Origin: Pseudoalteromonas lipolytica
Lineage (GTDB): Bacteria; Pseudomonadota; Gammaproteobacteria; Enterobacterales; Alteromonadaceae
Direction of reading: 5' to 3'
Length of the DNA stretch: 64,000 nucleotides
NCBI RefSeq assembly: GCF_900116435.1
Contig: NZ_FPAZ01000014.1
Location: forward strand, 62,001 to 126,000
Shown here: one piece after another, positions 45,143 through 53,875 of the stretch
Numbering within the stretch: the first letter of the stretch is position 1
Layout of the letters: every line of letters begins with the position of its first letter
Translations under genes and position numbers: made by a program
Notes under the pieces: generated by a model
The model's database searches: none
What the model saw: only the letters and a program-made list of their open reading frames with translations
Told to the model about the DNA's origin: nothing

Positions 45143-45167
45143 CGTACTATAAAATTACAATACTACG
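45143..45167. promoter_or_regulatory. Candidate operator before the large GH43 lipoprotein gene
   Basis: A 25-base imperfect inverted repeat running from CGTACTATAAAA to ACAATACTACG. On the minus strand it contains AGTATTGTAATTTTATAG, a looser version of the locus motif. It lies 88-112 bases before the ATG at 45255. The rest of the 352-base gap after 44903 is AT-rich and otherwise featureless. Confidence 0.35.
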
Positions 45168-45254
45168 TTCTTATTAGTTTGATATAGGCACGCGGCAATT
45201 TTATTGACAACAATCGAATAAAAAATGAATCCCAGTTTCAAGAGGACACATAAA

Positions 45255-48200
45255 ATGAAATTAAATAAATTAGCCATGGTCATAGCCTGCTCTTTGGCTG
45301 TGACAGGTTGTGGCAAAGAAGAGGGTACTAAGCTTAACTCGTCTCTTGCAGTTACCGAACCCCAAAGCGCAAAACCGACTGTAAGCAGCAGTGTTGAATA
45401 CACTGAATCAGGAAGCGTAATGGTTACTAATGTCAGTGTACATGACCCTTCTGTCGTTAAAGTTGACGACACTTATTATATTTTTGGTTCACACCTTGCT
45501 GCCGCTAAATCAACTGATCTCTTGAACTGGGAAATGATTTCTAGCCTTTCAGCTAACGCAGCCGTTAATGAAAGCCCCCTATTTGATTACAACTACACAG
45601 GTGAAATTGCCGAGGGTATTGAATGGACAGATGGCTTTACTGGCAACTGGGCTGCTGATGTTATTAAAGCCCCAAATGGCAAGTTTTGGTTTTACTATAA
45701 CCACTGTGCACAAGATAACCCAGATACACCGGATGTTGTTGATGAAGTGTGTTGGAACCGCTCTTACCTTGGTTTAGCTGAAGCTGATAACATTGAAGGC
45801 CCCTATAAAAATAAAGGCATTTTCTTACGCAGTGGCTACCGCAATGAGGCGGAATTTACAGCCTACCCACTCGATAACGGCCAAACAACATGGAATGGCG
45901 CCGTTGATCCAAACGCCATTGACCCTGCAGCATTCTATGATGCAAACGGCAAGCTTTGGATGGTTTACGGCTCTTACTCCGGCGGTATTTTCGTTTTAGC
46001 AATGGACGAAGAGACCGGTATGCCAGAAGCCGGTCAAGGATACGGTAAAAAACTAGTCGGTGGTGACTTCCGTGCGATAGAAGGCGCCTTTGCAATGTAT
46101 AGCCCAGAGAGCGAGTACTATTACCTGTTCTTCTCAGTTGCTGGATTTGACTTAAACGGAGGCTATAACATTCGTGTTGCTCGCTCAAAAACACCTGATG
46201 GTCCATACCTAGATAACGCGGGTAATGACATTGCAGCAATAGGGGGCCTAGAAATTGGTGAAAAACTAATGGGCGGCTTTGAGTACACCCAAGAACTTGG
46301 CGAAACAGCACCTGCTTGGGGCTATCAATCACCGGGGCATAACTCGGCTTACTACGATGAAGCAACAGGTCGTCATTTATTAGTAACACACACCCGTTTT
46401 CCACAAACATCAACTGAGTTCCCTAACAATACTGAAGCACACCAAGTTCGTGTGCATGAAATGTTTATTAACTCATTAGGTTGGCCGATGGCTTCACCAC
46501 AACGTTATGTGCCGCTTGAGGGCGACAACATGGTAATTGCTGATGAGCTTTACGGTTACTACAAATTTATCAATCACGGCACTGATGTAAACACTGATGC
46601 TATTCGTTCAATGCATATTGCATTAAACCAAGATCACTCAGTAACAGGTGACGATCCCGGTATCTGGTACATGATTGATGACTCTAATATTAAACTAGAG
46701 CTTGATTCTGGTACTTACTTCGGCGTGGCTAAATGGCAATGGGATGACGCCACCAAAGCGATGGCCGTCACTGTATCGGCAACATCAAGCGAAGGCGCTA
46801 CCATTTGGGCAAGTAAACGTGATGAAATTACGGATACTGCAAACGTGCTGGGCACTGTTCAAGAAGCACTTGATATAAAAACTGAATTATCAATTGCAGA
46901 CGAAGGCTATTCATTACCAACTAAAGGTAAAGATGGTGCAGCGATTAACTGGCAAAGTAGTGATGAATACTACATCACCAGCGAAGGCTCTGTGTTTATC
47001 CCTACGCCAGACCGTGGTGATAAATCCGTTACTTTAACGGCTAATATCTCTTTAAATGGCGAGAGCACCACCAAGACATTTAATGTAAACCTTGAAGCGC
47101 GTCCAGAATTTAAAAATGCGATTGCACACTACAAATTCGAAGAATCACTAAGCGATGGTTTAGGCAATCTAGGTGATGCAGGGGTGACAGACAACAATCT
47201 ATTAAATGTGGGTGCAGGCACAGCCGCTTTCGCTGAAGGTCAAACAGGTAAAGCGTTTAACTTTGATGGTGCAACGGGTGTTCGTTTACCTGATGACTTA
47301 GTGACAGGCGATGAGTACACAATCTCATATTGGTTTAAACCGACTGTGTTGACCGACTTCACGCCAACATTTTTTGCTGCATCATCAGATGCGCGTTGGA
47401 TGAGCTTGATTCCGGGTAGCACGCACTTTACAACAACACCAATGCTGTGGAGCCGTTACCTTGCTGAAGATGGCACAGAAATGTGGAACCAAATCATTTC
47501 TGGTTCTCCTGCGGTAATGGACTGGAATCACATTGCAATTACGTATGCTAACGGGACTACTACGCTTTATCGAGATGGTATCCGAGCAGGGTCAATGCCA
47601 CGTCCGGATTTCTTCAGCACGCAAACAGGCAATTTTGCTCTCGGTGTGAACTACGGGTGGGATTTACCTTTCCAAGGTCAAATTGACGAATTTATCGTGT
47701 ATGACTACGCCTTAAACAGCTTAGACATCAATGGTGCAGCAATCAACAACCTAACAGATCCGACTAAGTTCGAAAGTTTCATCACTGATGCGCTTGATTT
47801 AGGTGATGTATCTGCAGTACGTGAAAGCTTCGAGTTACCACGTGTCGGTCCATTTGTGTCAGGTATTAGCTGGACGTCAAACAACGAAGAGTATTTAAAA
47901 CCAGTTAACGGCACGGTTGTTGTGACTCAACCAAGTGCCTCTGCTGGCGACCAAGTTGTAACATTAACTGCAACTATTAAGTACAAAGACTTTACTGATA
48001 CTAAGTCATTCGATGTGACCTTAAAATCACTTGCACCAGCTGAATACAGCTTCGAAGGTGACTTAAGTGCGCTTAATGGTGCGTACGCAACAGCTAAACC
48101 AACAGGTGGGTTAATCAATAATACTGGCGGTAATGTTACATACGTTGACGGTATCATTGGTCAAGCCGTATTCCTTGACGGGTCAGGTGTCCGCTTACCA

Positions 48201-48677
48201 GATAACCTTATTACAACCAATGATTACTCTGTGTCTATGTGGTTAAAACCAGAAAGCTTTTCAGATTACACAACCGCATTCTTTGCAGGTGCAAATGCAG
48301 ACACTTGGTTGAGTTATGTGCCTTCGATGGCTGGCTCAAGTCTAACTCGTTTGTGGGCAAATAATGGCGCATTCTTTGATAATGCAGAGCTAGATAGCCG
48401 TATTCCTCTCAAAGAGTGGACACATATTGCCTTCACGGTTGATGGCACCAACGGCGATACGATAAAAATGTACGTCAATGGTGAACTTCAGCTAGAAGCA
48501 GGCGGTTTCCCTCGCGTGTTCACTGTACCTGGTGAAACCAATGAATTTGCCTTGGGTGTTAACTACTGGGATACCCCTTATAACGGGGCTATTGATGAAC
48601 TGAAAATTTTCAACGGTGCGATTAGTGCTGAAGAAATAAAAGCACTCTTTGACGCAGCTTCTGCACAAGAAGAGTAA
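45255..48677 (+). CDS. Multidomain GH43 arabinanase lipoprotein with Ig-like and LamG domains
   Basis: About 1140 residues. The lipobox is VTGC near residue 17. The GH43 domain (about 55-410) resembles subfamily 4 endo-arabinanases: Asp in VHDPSVVKVDDTYYIFGS, Asp in PNAIDPAAFYDANGKLWMVY and Glu in RAIEGAFAMYS. A beta-barrel extension with HYxxxxG-type segments follows to ~530. Next come an atrophied bacterial Ig domain (~540-630), a LamG/concanavalin-like domain (~635-830), a second Ig (~840-935) and a second LamG (~935-1130). It is probably a cell-surface enzyme gripping polymeric arabinan. The ATG at 45255 follows AGAGGACA. Two terminators follow. Confidence 0.87.
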   Translation: MKLNKLAMVIACSLAVTGCGKEEGTKLNSSLAVTEPQSAKPTVSSSVEYTESGSVMVTNVSVHDPSVVKVDDTYYIFGSHLAAAKSTDLLNWEMISSLSANAAVNESPLFDYNYTGEIAEGIEWTDGFTGNWAADVIKAPNGKFWFYYNHCAQDNPDTPDVVDEVCWNRSYLGLAEADNIEGPYKNKGIFLRSGYRNEAEFTAYPLDNGQTTWNGAVDPNAIDPAAFYDANGKLWMVYGSYSGGIFVLAMDEETGMPEAGQGYGKKLVGGDFRAIEGAFAMYSPESEYYYLFFSVAGFDLNGGYNIRVARSKTPDGPYLDNAGNDIAAIGGLEIGEKLMGGFEYTQELGETAPAWGYQSPGHNSAYYDEATGRHLLVTHTRFPQTSTEFPNNTEAHQVRVHEMFINSLGWPMASPQRYVPLEGDNMVIADELYGYYKFINHGTDVNTDAIRSMHIALNQDHSVTGDDPGIWYMIDDSNIKLELDSGTYFGVAKWQWDDATKAMAVTVSATSSEGATIWASKRDEITDTANVLGTVQEALDIKTELSIADEGYSLPTKGKDGAAINWQSSDEYYITSEGSVFIPTPDRGDKSVTLTANISLNGESTTKTFNVNLEARPEFKNAIAHYKFEESLSDGLGNLGDAGVTDNNLLNVGAGTAAFAEGQTGKAFNFDGATGVRLPDDLVTGDEYTISYWFKPTVLTDFTPTFFAASSDARWMSLIPGSTHFTTTPMLWSRYLAEDGTEMWNQIISGSPAVMDWNHIAITYANGTTTLYRDGIRAGSMPRPDFFSTQTGNFALGVNYGWDLPFQGQIDEFIVYDYALNSLDINGAAINNLTDPTKFESFITDALDLGDVSAVRESFELPRVGPFVSGISWTSNNEEYLKPVNGTVVVTQPSASAGDQVVTLTATIKYKDFTDTKSFDVTLKSLAPAEYSFEGDLSALNGAYATAKPTGGLINNTGGNVTYVDGIIGQAVFLDGSGVRLPDNLITTNDYSVSMWLKPESFSDYTTAFFAGANADTWLSYVPSMAGSSLTRLWANNGAFFDNAELDSRIPLKEWTHIAFTVDGTNGDTIKMYVNGELQLEAGGFPRVFTVPGETNEFALGVNYWDTPYNGAIDELKIFNGAISAEEIKALFDAASAQEE

Positions 48678-48682
48678 TAAGT

Positions 48683-48702
48683 AAGGTGAGCTGTCTCACC
48701 TT
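48683..48702 (+). terminator. First hairpin after the GH43-LamG gene
   Basis: AAGGTGAG-CTGT-CTCACCTT, a perfect 8-bp stem 5 bases after the stop, followed by TCCTTATT; a partial terminator preceding a stronger one. Confidence 0.6.
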
Positions 48703-48718
48703 CCTTATTCGTTGTCGT

Positions 48719-48747
48719 AAAAAGCCAGACTCTGTCTGGCTTTTTTA
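48719..48747 (+). terminator. Second, strong intrinsic terminator
   Basis: AAAAAGCCAGAC-TCT-GTCTGGCTTTTTT, directly after the first hairpin. Confidence 0.88.
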
Positions 48748-48758
48748 TGCACACATGA

Positions 48759-49079
48759 AGCTGGGCAAAGTTACAAACACAATATGGTAATGCGCCTGTA
48801 TACCTGTACTACTTCGATCATCACCCTGCCCGAAAGAGTGGTGCAAAAGATGAAGGTCACGGCTCTGCTCACGGTCATGAAATTGCGTACGTGTTTAAAA
48901 ACTTGAATAAGTCAGATCCCAATATCACACCAAACGACTTAAAAATGTCAGAGGTTATGGCAACGTATTGGACTAACTTCGCTAAAAACGGGAATCCCAA
49001 TCATGACGCACTACCAAACTGGCCAGCTTTTGATGATGAAAAGCCGAGTACCATGTACTTCCAACAACAGCCAAAGTAA
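48759..49079 (+). pseudogene. C-terminal remnant of a type-B carboxylesterase
   Basis: Translation gives YGNAPVYLYYFDHHPA, then HGSAHGHEIAYVF and a tail with MATYWTNFAKNGNPN and LPNWPAFDDE, ending at the TAA at 49077-49079. This is the C-terminal quarter of the COesterase family, including the catalytic-His region (GSAHGHEI). The N-terminal three quarters, with the GESAG nucleophile, are missing; the remnant begins abruptly just after the terminator of the GH43-LamG gene. A GTG at 48891 could in principle start a 62-residue product, but it would be non-functional. The 5' limit is approximate. It probably marks a rearrangement junction. Confidence 0.75.
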
Positions 49080-49092
49080 CTAGTGAGCAGTT

Positions 49093-49773
49093 TTACTCAC
49101 TTTTCCAAAACTGCCACCACTTTTTGTTACTCGCGGTATCTGCTTTACTCAACGCTGAGCTTGCTGTTTCATGGGGATACCTTATACGATAAGACGGATC
49201 ACTAAAGGCAGGGTTCAGTGCCGTTGAGTTATTCATTCGATCATAGTCATCTAAGTGGGGATTAGAATAAAACTCTTCGACTGGATACGGTAAATAAGCC
49301 TCGTCATACCCTGAATATTCAAAAATAAAACGTTTCGCTTTTTCATTTCTAAGGAATGCATTCCGAAACAAATGCCATTCAGCATCATCAATATTCATAT
49401 AAAAATATTCACTCGCATCCAGAATGAGATACTCGTACTCTAGCTCATCAAAAAGCGCGATTGTCTTATCTAAATACCCTATCGCTATTTCAGGCTCTTG
49501 AAATAATTCAGTAAAAAACCGATGTGAGTTTTCTATATTTTCTTTCGCTTTTTTGACCGTCGTACACGGTAAAGAGATCGTATCGTAGTGTAAATTACCC
49601 TCTCCATCCATGTATTCAATTTTAGACTCGATGAAATCATCTTCATTGAAAAACATTAACCAGACTATTGGTATTTGATAACCTGCTTCAGCTAACTCAA
49701 TGTACTGACCACCTTCACTTTGCAGCTGATGCACACTTGAAATTGGTTTACTTGAATTAATTAAATAAGACAT
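49093..49773 (-). CDS. Hypothetical acidic protein
   Basis: A 226-residue soluble, acidic, aromatic-rich protein without signal peptide or membrane helix. It ends in KKWWQFWKSE, a W-rich tail seen at the end of some membrane-associating proteins. Segments such as GGQYIELAEAGYQIPIVWLMFFNEDDF and YEYLILDASEYFY suggest an alpha/beta fold, but no family was recognised. It sits between the carboxylesterase remnant and the GH43-RICIN gene and shows no link to arabinan use. It may be cargo of the same rearrangement. Confidence 0.6.
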   Translation of the reverse strand: MSYLINSSKPISSVHQLQSEGGQYIELAEAGYQIPIVWLMFFNEDDFIESKIEYMDGEGNLHYDTISLPCTTVKKAKENIENSHRFFTELFQEPEIAIGYLDKTIALFDELEYEYLILDASEYFYMNIDDAEWHLFRNAFLRNEKAKRFIFEYSGYDEAYLPYPVEEFYSNPHLDDYDRMNNSTALNPAFSDPSYRIRYPHETASSALSKADTASNKKWWQFWKSE

Positions 49774-49860
49774 TTACAACTCCTACTCCCTGAGAAAGCA
49801 ACCAGCGCATTCCCTTAAACTGTATAATTATACCTTCACGTTATATTAACAGGAACAAAA

Positions 49861-49887
49861 AAAGCCACTCATAAATGAAGTGGCTTT
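49861..49887 (-). terminator. Intrinsic terminator after the GH43-RICIN gene
   Basis: AAAGCCACT-T/CATAAATGA-AGTGGCTTT stem; on the minus strand it is followed by TTTTTTG, 28 bases after the stop at 49915. Confidence 0.85.
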
Positions 49888-49914
49888 GGTTTGAGTCGAT
49901 TTTTTACTTATGAC

Positions 49915-51864
49915 TTAATGTGGTTCACGCAGGTGGAACACTTGGCACTTGTTACCTAAGTCGGGTTGTTGTGCAAAGTTAGTGTTTTCAGCCAAGCCAC
50001 AGTTACTTAAGCCTAATGCTTGTTTTGTATAACGGTTGATAAGCATGATGCCACCGCCTTCAACTGGGGCAATGCGCCACTGTGCTGTTTTCGCGGCACA
50101 CGAAGCCATTTCTACATTGGCACCCGGCACGAGTGCATTATCGGCTACTGCAGCACAGAACTCGCTGTCAGCGCTTTGTTTAAGGCTTACATAACCCGTA
50201 TCTGTTGGTGTGAAGAACCATTGCTGTGCGTCTTTATGCGTATAAGCGTGTTGCTCAACATTAGTACCTGCTTTAACTTTACCAGCTACGCTCAACGCTT
50301 TACCACTTTGTTGGCTTAATACCACAACACTGCCCATAGGGCGTAATTGCCAGTCGCCACACGCTGTTGTGTCGCTTTGCTGTAACACCGCTTGATTTTG
50401 CGCTGCCGAACACCCTGCAACCGCTAAAGGTTTGTCTGTGTAACGGTTAGTAATAGACACATTACCGTCTGTGCTTGGAGCTACTTTCCATTGCTGGCAG
50501 AAGTTATTGCGCCATGCCGCAGATTGTACTTTAGCGTTGTCAGCATCGTTACAGCTTTCAAGTTCAAGGAACTTGCTGTCTTCGCGGTTGGCTAAACGAA
50601 CAAAACCGTCTGTTGTTGCATCAATAACCCACTGACCATTGGTGCTTGCACACTGGCGCTGCACTGCGCGCGCATCTTGCGGGTCTGCAGCGATGTCTAA
50701 ACATAGGCCACTTGTGGCATTCACTAATTGGTAGCGTTGACCTTGTACACGTGTTACCAGCGGGCCATATTCACCTGATGGTGGGGCGACTTCAACACCC
50801 GGCGTTAATGGTTTACCAAAGTTTGGTGTTCCATCGTTGTTCCAAGTGAATTTTTGCGCACGTAAAGAACGCGTTGCGCTACAACCGTGCTCTACTGAAT
50901 CATTACCATGGTAAACCAGCCAATCTTCAGTGCCATCTGGCGACGTGAAGAAACCATTATGACCTGGGCCAAATACGTCTTCTGTGCGCTCAAATACCGG
51001 CTTGTCGTATTTTTTCCAACTACTGGCTTTAAGTGGATCATCACCTACAAGCTCAAGCATACCCAGCTTGTAGTCAGGGGTATTACAGAAGCTTGCTGAG
51101 TACGTCATAAACGTACGCCCATTGTGCTGTATAATTTCAGCGCCTTCCGTTACTTTACGACCACTAATTTCCCAGTCTAGCTCAGGACGCGTGATCACCG
51201 TATGTGGAGAGTTCTTTTTCAGTGTCCATGGGTTTTCCATTTCAGCAATAATGTTTAACTGTTGATCGCCCTGCCACTGTGAGTAAATCACATACAGTTT
51301 ATCGTTGTATGTAAGGTAGTTACCGTCGATATTCCATACGTTTGGCATTAATGCCCCTTTGTATTCGTATGGACCCATAGGGTCATCACCGGCACTTTCT
51401 AAAACATTTAAGTGTTGGTTATCTAGCGTGCCATCGGTACCGGCTGTGTACATCATGTACCAACGATAGCCATTTGGCCCTTTTAAGCGATGGAATTCAA
51501 ACGCCCAGAAGTTACAACAACGTTCAGGGTTTGAATCAGACCACACATTGACAGGTGTTGCATCTGCAAGACCAGCAAGCGTGGGCGATTTTCGCATCAC
51601 TAATTCAGAAGTCCATGTTGTTGTGGTTAAGTAATAGTTACCATCCCAATACTCAAGCCATGGATCGGCGCCATTAGGAAACAGCGGATTGGTAAATATG
51701 CCATTATCTTGAATGGGCGCTTTTTCTGTGGCTGCTACATCAGTTTTTTTAGCGGTGTTGTCTTCAGCCGTTGTCTGACAGCCAGTCAGCGCGCCAAACG
51801 ACAAGGCAAATAGGCTGGCTAAACCGGCCTTTTGCATTGCGCTTTTAAGCTTTGTTGTTTTCAC
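49915..51864 (-). CDS. GH43 exo-arabinofuranosidase lipoprotein with ricin-type lectin domains
   Basis: A 649-residue protein with lipobox LTGC near residue 28. The GH43_26-like domain (about 55-360) has Asp in NGADPWLEYWDGNYYLT, Asp in NVWNIDGNYLTYNDKL and Glu in KVTEGAEIIQHNG. Residues ~370-510 and ~510-645 are RICIN/CBM13 beta-trefoil repeats with QxW-type motifs (NGQWVID, CQQWKVA, AQQWFFT, AQWRIAP). It resembles the product at 33555 with added binding modules. The mutarotase gene ends 12 bases upstream, so the two form an operon. It probably works at the cell surface. Confidence 0.87.
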   Translation of the reverse strand: MKTTKLKSAMQKAGLASLFALSFGALTGCQTTAEDNTAKKTDVAATEKAPIQDNGIFTNPLFPNGADPWLEYWDGNYYLTTTTWTSELVMRKSPTLAGLADATPVNVWSDSNPERCCNFWAFEFHRLKGPNGYRWYMMYTAGTDGTLDNQHLNVLESAGDDPMGPYEYKGALMPNVWNIDGNYLTYNDKLYVIYSQWQGDQQLNIIAEMENPWTLKKNSPHTVITRPELDWEISGRKVTEGAEIIQHNGRTFMTYSASFCNTPDYKLGMLELVGDDPLKASSWKKYDKPVFERTEDVFGPGHNGFFTSPDGTEDWLVYHGNDSVEHGCSATRSLRAQKFTWNNDGTPNFGKPLTPGVEVAPPSGEYGPLVTRVQGQRYQLVNATSGLCLDIAADPQDARAVQRQCASTNGQWVIDATTDGFVRLANREDSKFLELESCNDADNAKVQSAAWRNNFCQQWKVAPSTDGNVSITNRYTDKPLAVAGCSAAQNQAVLQQSDTTACGDWQLRPMGSVVVLSQQSGKALSVAGKVKAGTNVEQHAYTHKDAQQWFFTPTDTGYVSLKQSADSEFCAAVADNALVPGANVEMASCAAKTAQWRIAPVEGGGIMLINRYTKQALGLSNCGLAENTNFAQQPDLGNKCQVFHLREPH

Positions 51865-51876
51865 GTTTGTGTTCCT

Positions 51877-53088
51877 TTATTTTGTACCAAATTCGTACAC
51901 GATGCGTGTTGAGTACACGTCACCCGGTAATAATGTTGTGCTTGGGAACGTTGGCTGATTGGGTGCATCAGGGAAGTGTTGTGGCTCTAAACAAAAACCA
52001 CTTCTGAAGTTATGCACTAAGCCAGACGCTTGCTTGCTACTACCGTCTAAGAAGTTACCTGAATAAAACTGTACGGCAGGCTCTTCGGTGTAAACGGTTA
52101 ATGTACGACCTGAGTTTGCTTCGTAAACCGTTGCCGCTTCTACAAGCTCTTTGCTTGGTGTGTCTTTTAGTACAAAGTTATGGTCGTAGCCTTTACCAAG
52201 CTGAAGCTGTTCATTGCTTACTTTTATATCTTGACCAATTGCTTTAGCAGTACGGAAGTCAAACGGTGTGCCTGCTACATCCATTAACTCTCCCGTTGGG
52301 ATTAAGCCACCATCTACAGGCGTAATCGCTTTGGCGTTAATTTGCATTTGGTGATCAAGAATGTCGCCTTTACCCGCTAAGTTAAAGTAGCTGTGCTGCG
52401 TCATATTGATAATGGTAGGCTTGTTCGTTGTAGCAATAAACTGCATGTCTAGCGTGTTGTTATTGGTTAACGTGTAAGTCACTTCAGTGGTTACTTCACC
52501 TGGGTATCCTTGGTCACCATCGGGGCTAACAAGGCTTAGGGTCACGCCTGCACTGTTTTGCGTAGTGAACGGTGTCATGTTCCATACTTTTTTGTCGAAA
52601 CCTTGCACACCCCCGTGTAAATGATTGTCGCCGTCGTTAGTGGCAAGCTGATATTCGGTGCCATTTAACGTGAATTTACCGTTCGCAATACGGTTACCAA
52701 AACGACCAATAATAGCGCCAAAGTAAGTCGTTGCTTTTGTGTAAGCGTCTAGGTTATCTAAACCCAGTACAATATTACCCATTTCGCCTTTTGCATCTGG
52801 CGTTTCAATACGCGTGATAATGCCGCCGTAGTTAATCACATCAACGCTAATACCATTGCTGTTAGTCAACGTTACTTGATTAACTGGCGTTTGATCAGCA
52901 AGCACGCCGTAAGCCGTCATAGATGCTGAAGGGGAAGTTGTCATATTGTCTCCTTGATGAGCACACGCTGGTGTAAGGGCAATCCCACATGTCACCAACA
53001 ATGCATAAAGCCCGCGCGACTTTTTCGTGTTCGAACCGGCTGTTTGATGAGTTGTTTTTAAACCTTGGAAAACACATTGCAATGACAT
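51877..53088 (-). CDS. galM: Exported aldose 1-epimerase (mutarotase)
   Basis: A 403-residue galactose-mutarotase-family protein. The catalytic pair is recognisable: His in MTQHSYFNLAGKGD near residue 230 and the Glu in RSGFCLEPQHFPDAPN near residue 365; HLHGGVQGFDKKVW supplies a further sugar-binding His. Unlike cytoplasmic GalM it has an N-terminal export region (YALLVTCGIALTPACAHQGD), possibly a lipoprotein signal with a Thr-Pro-Ala-Cys box. It would interconvert alpha and beta arabinose released by the glycosidases before uptake. It is the first gene of an operon with GH43-RICIN. Confidence 0.87.
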   Translation of the reverse strand: MSLQCVFQGLKTTHQTAGSNTKKSRGLYALLVTCGIALTPACAHQGDNMTTSPSASMTAYGVLADQTPVNQVTLTNSNGISVDVINYGGIITRIETPDAKGEMGNIVLGLDNLDAYTKATTYFGAIIGRFGNRIANGKFTLNGTEYQLATNDGDNHLHGGVQGFDKKVWNMTPFTTQNSAGVTLSLVSPDGDQGYPGEVTTEVTYTLTNNNTLDMQFIATTNKPTIINMTQHSYFNLAGKGDILDHQMQINAKAITPVDGGLIPTGELMDVAGTPFDFRTAKAIGQDIKVSNEQLQLGKGYDHNFVLKDTPSKELVEAATVYEANSGRTLTVYTEEPAVQFYSGNFLDGSSKQASGLVHNFRSGFCLEPQHFPDAPNQPTFPSTTLLPGDVYSTRIVYEFGTK

Positions 53089-53107
53089 ATGAATAACCTT
53101 TTTTTAA

Positions 53108-53132
53108 TTGTATTTATAGTTTTATAATACAA
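53108..53132. promoter_or_regulatory. Candidate operator before the galM-GH43 operon
   Basis: A 25-base inverted repeat beginning TTGTATTTATAG and ending TATAATACAA; both ends are copies of the locus motif facing each other. It lies 20-44 bases upstream of the mutarotase ATG and is among the best-formed sites. Confidence 0.48.
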
Positions 53133-53159
53133 ATAAGGGGTTCATTGCAAATTTAATCG

Positions 53160-53744
53160 CTAAAATTGGATTTTGCCGTCTTTTACCATAATGCAGTCCA
53201 TGCCCGCACTTTTTGCTGCTTGATAGCCAATTTGTGTATCTTCAAACACCACGCATTTACTGGGCTCAACACCTAATTGCTCAGCCACTTTTAAAAACGT
53301 TTCTGGGTCTGGCTTACCTTTACTCACATCACTTGCGGTAACTAAGGCGCCTATTTTATTAATTAAATTAGTATCTGTTAGGTGATCAATTGCATGCTCG
53401 CGGTCAGCCCCTGTACCCACTCCCATTGGCAGTACGCCATGGTATTTTTCAAGTACAGCGACGGTTTCGTCAATTACCAATGGATGGTGCTGTAAATCAA
53501 CCCAAAATTGGTGCTTGTCTTTAGCAACAACGAGAGGGTCGTGATCTAAACCAAATTTTTCATTGAGCATTTCAATGGTTTTAACGGTCGGTATGCCACC
53601 CAAGCTATACATGTAGTCGTAATCGAACGGATAACCATACGCTTCACAGGCTTTCTGCCATGCTTGCAAATGACTGCCCATTGAGTCAATTAAGGTGCCG
53701 TCCATATCAAAAATAATGCCTTGGTAGGCGCTTAAGTCGATCAT
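53160..53744 (-). CDS. HAD-superfamily sugar phosphatase (beta-phosphoglucomutase-like, YqaB type)
   Basis: A 194-residue HAD hydrolase. Motif I FDMDGTLIDS is at about residues 11-20, motif II Thr/Ser in GVGTGADREHAI near residue 109, motif III Lys in SKGKPDPETFLK near residue 142, and motif IV in VVFEDTQIGYQAA near residue 165. The alpha-helical cap is of the PGM type. Length and pattern match YqaB, which removes phosphate from fructose-1-phosphate and 6-phosphogluconate. Lying after araBDA, it may clear misphosphorylated pentoses; this is inference. Confidence 0.83.
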   Translation of the reverse strand: MIDLSAYQGIIFDMDGTLIDSMGSHLQAWQKACEAYGYPFDYDYMYSLGGIPTVKTIEMLNEKFGLDHDPLVVAKDKHQFWVDLQHHPLVIDETVAVLEKYHGVLPMGVGTGADREHAIDHLTDTNLINKIGALVTASDVSKGKPDPETFLKVAEQLGVEPSKCVVFEDTQIGYQAAKSAGMDCIMVKDGKIQF

Positions 53745-53779
53745 ATCTACTCCTAAAAAGTGTTACTTCACAATAGCAT

Positions 53780-53812
53780 AAGCCAGCGAGGAGCGAGGCT
53801 CATCACTGGCTT
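53780..53812 (-). other. Hairpin between araA and the HAD phosphatase gene
   Basis: AAGCCAG and CTGGCTT form a 7-bp outer stem with inner GAGC/GCTC pairing in the 131-base gap. No T tract follows on the minus strand, so it is more likely a processing or attenuation structure than a full terminator. Confidence 0.35.
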
Positions 53813-53875
53813 AATCGACAACAAAATTTGACTGAACATGCTAAAAGCATGCCCTAGTACTTTATGTACTCGTTT

